Shown piece by piece: positions 63,944 to 64,000 of a DNA stretch of 64,000 nt (its first letter is position 1; the number at the start of each line of letters is the position of its first letter). The stretch is taken from positions 74,630,727-74,694,726 of the forward strand of contig BTPG01000006.1 in assembly GCA_036245525.1 (NCBI GenBank). Direction: 5' to 3'. The stretch comes from Semisulcospira habei (Eukaryota > Mollusca > Gastropoda > Semisulcospiridae). A model generated the notes under the pieces. That model searched no databases and had not been told where the DNA came from. It worked only from the letters and a program-made list of their open reading frames with translations. The position numbers and the translations under genes are program-made.

Positions 63944-64000
63944 AGATGGCCAAGGCGCTCGCATCGGCGTCGACCTGAAGAGCAGCACCTTGCGCCGCCA

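Overview
This is animal nuclear DNA, most likely from a mollusc and probably a gastropod. It has one splice-bounded exon of a conserved metazoan gene, very long (GT)n/(GA)n microsatellites, decayed non-LTR retrotransposons, tRNA-derived SINEs and a very dense load of short fold-back elements. No bacterial, viral or organellar gene was seen. The mollusc placement is an inference from repeat style and from an ACGTTAAACCCCACTAACTAAC-type SINE tail; it is not proven.

Host gene: the only protein-coding exon I can support is at 21097-21235 on the minus strand. It encodes 46 residues containing a WW domain that I recognise as the second WW domain of ARHGAP39 (Vilse/CrGAP), a Rho GTPase-activating protein. 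The rest of the window is best read as long introns of that gene.

Repeat families, named here for convenience. A: a 65-70 bp hairpin with arms like GCAAGAGGCATAGATCCTC, either alone or inside a ~210 bp element with TTAACCCCTTCACTGCC ends. B: hairpin arms TTCAAGGGTRGTGCCAGA, centre GGCGCC; B1 (AGATTAGC arms, ends TTAACCCATTTAGCCC), B2 (GAATAGC arms, ends TTAACCCATATCATACTGAG), B3 (GATAGTTCAAGG arms, several end types). C: a near-perfect ~92 bp palindrome, TTAACCCTTTGGGTGTCGG ends. D: an ~80 bp palindrome, TTAACTCATTCGAGACG ends. E: palindrome GTGCTGGTCTGTGATTTTGG. F: TATACTGACGAGCAAAAG palindrome. G: CACACTGGTTGCCTCCCTCG palindrome. H: TTAACCCCTTGACTGCTACTG palindrome. I: GC-rich CCTCGGGCCGA repeats. 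K: an element with CAGGGGCGGATC-type ends and C-rich blocks. L: a CAGTGGAACCTG element. Families A-D, H and the single elements J and N end in TTAA, the signature of piggyBac-type target sites, so they are probably non-autonomous piggyBac-like MITEs. No transposase is present here.

Layout: 1-1312 is a decayed L2-like LINE; 1539-3727 holds a TIR element, B2 copies and a 72-bp satellite derived from family A; 3728-8100 is a mix of A, B, G, H and J copies with a LINE nested in a B1; 9600-10620 is a LINE tail plus a tRNA-SINE; 13100-15650 is a TTAA-element cluster; 15776-17190 is a 76-bp satellite inside an L element; 17320-17936 is a K element with a B2 inserted in it; 19280-22244 has B1, D and A clusters around the ARHGAP39 exon; 28340-30070 is an internally deleted RTE-type LINE; 31975-33150 is a local tandem duplication; 35300-54500 is scattered A, C, D, E and F copies; 54968-55462 is a SINE-LINE junction; 55500-64000 is more A, B, C, F and G copies.

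The most interesting aspects are that hairpin arms covary between copies, TTAA elements abut by sharing one TTAA, a paralogous empty site confirms TTAA targeting, two satellites grew from inside MITEs, and full-length A copies lie almost all in one orientation, antisense to the host gene. All coordinates were read by eye and may be off by a few bases at repeat edges.
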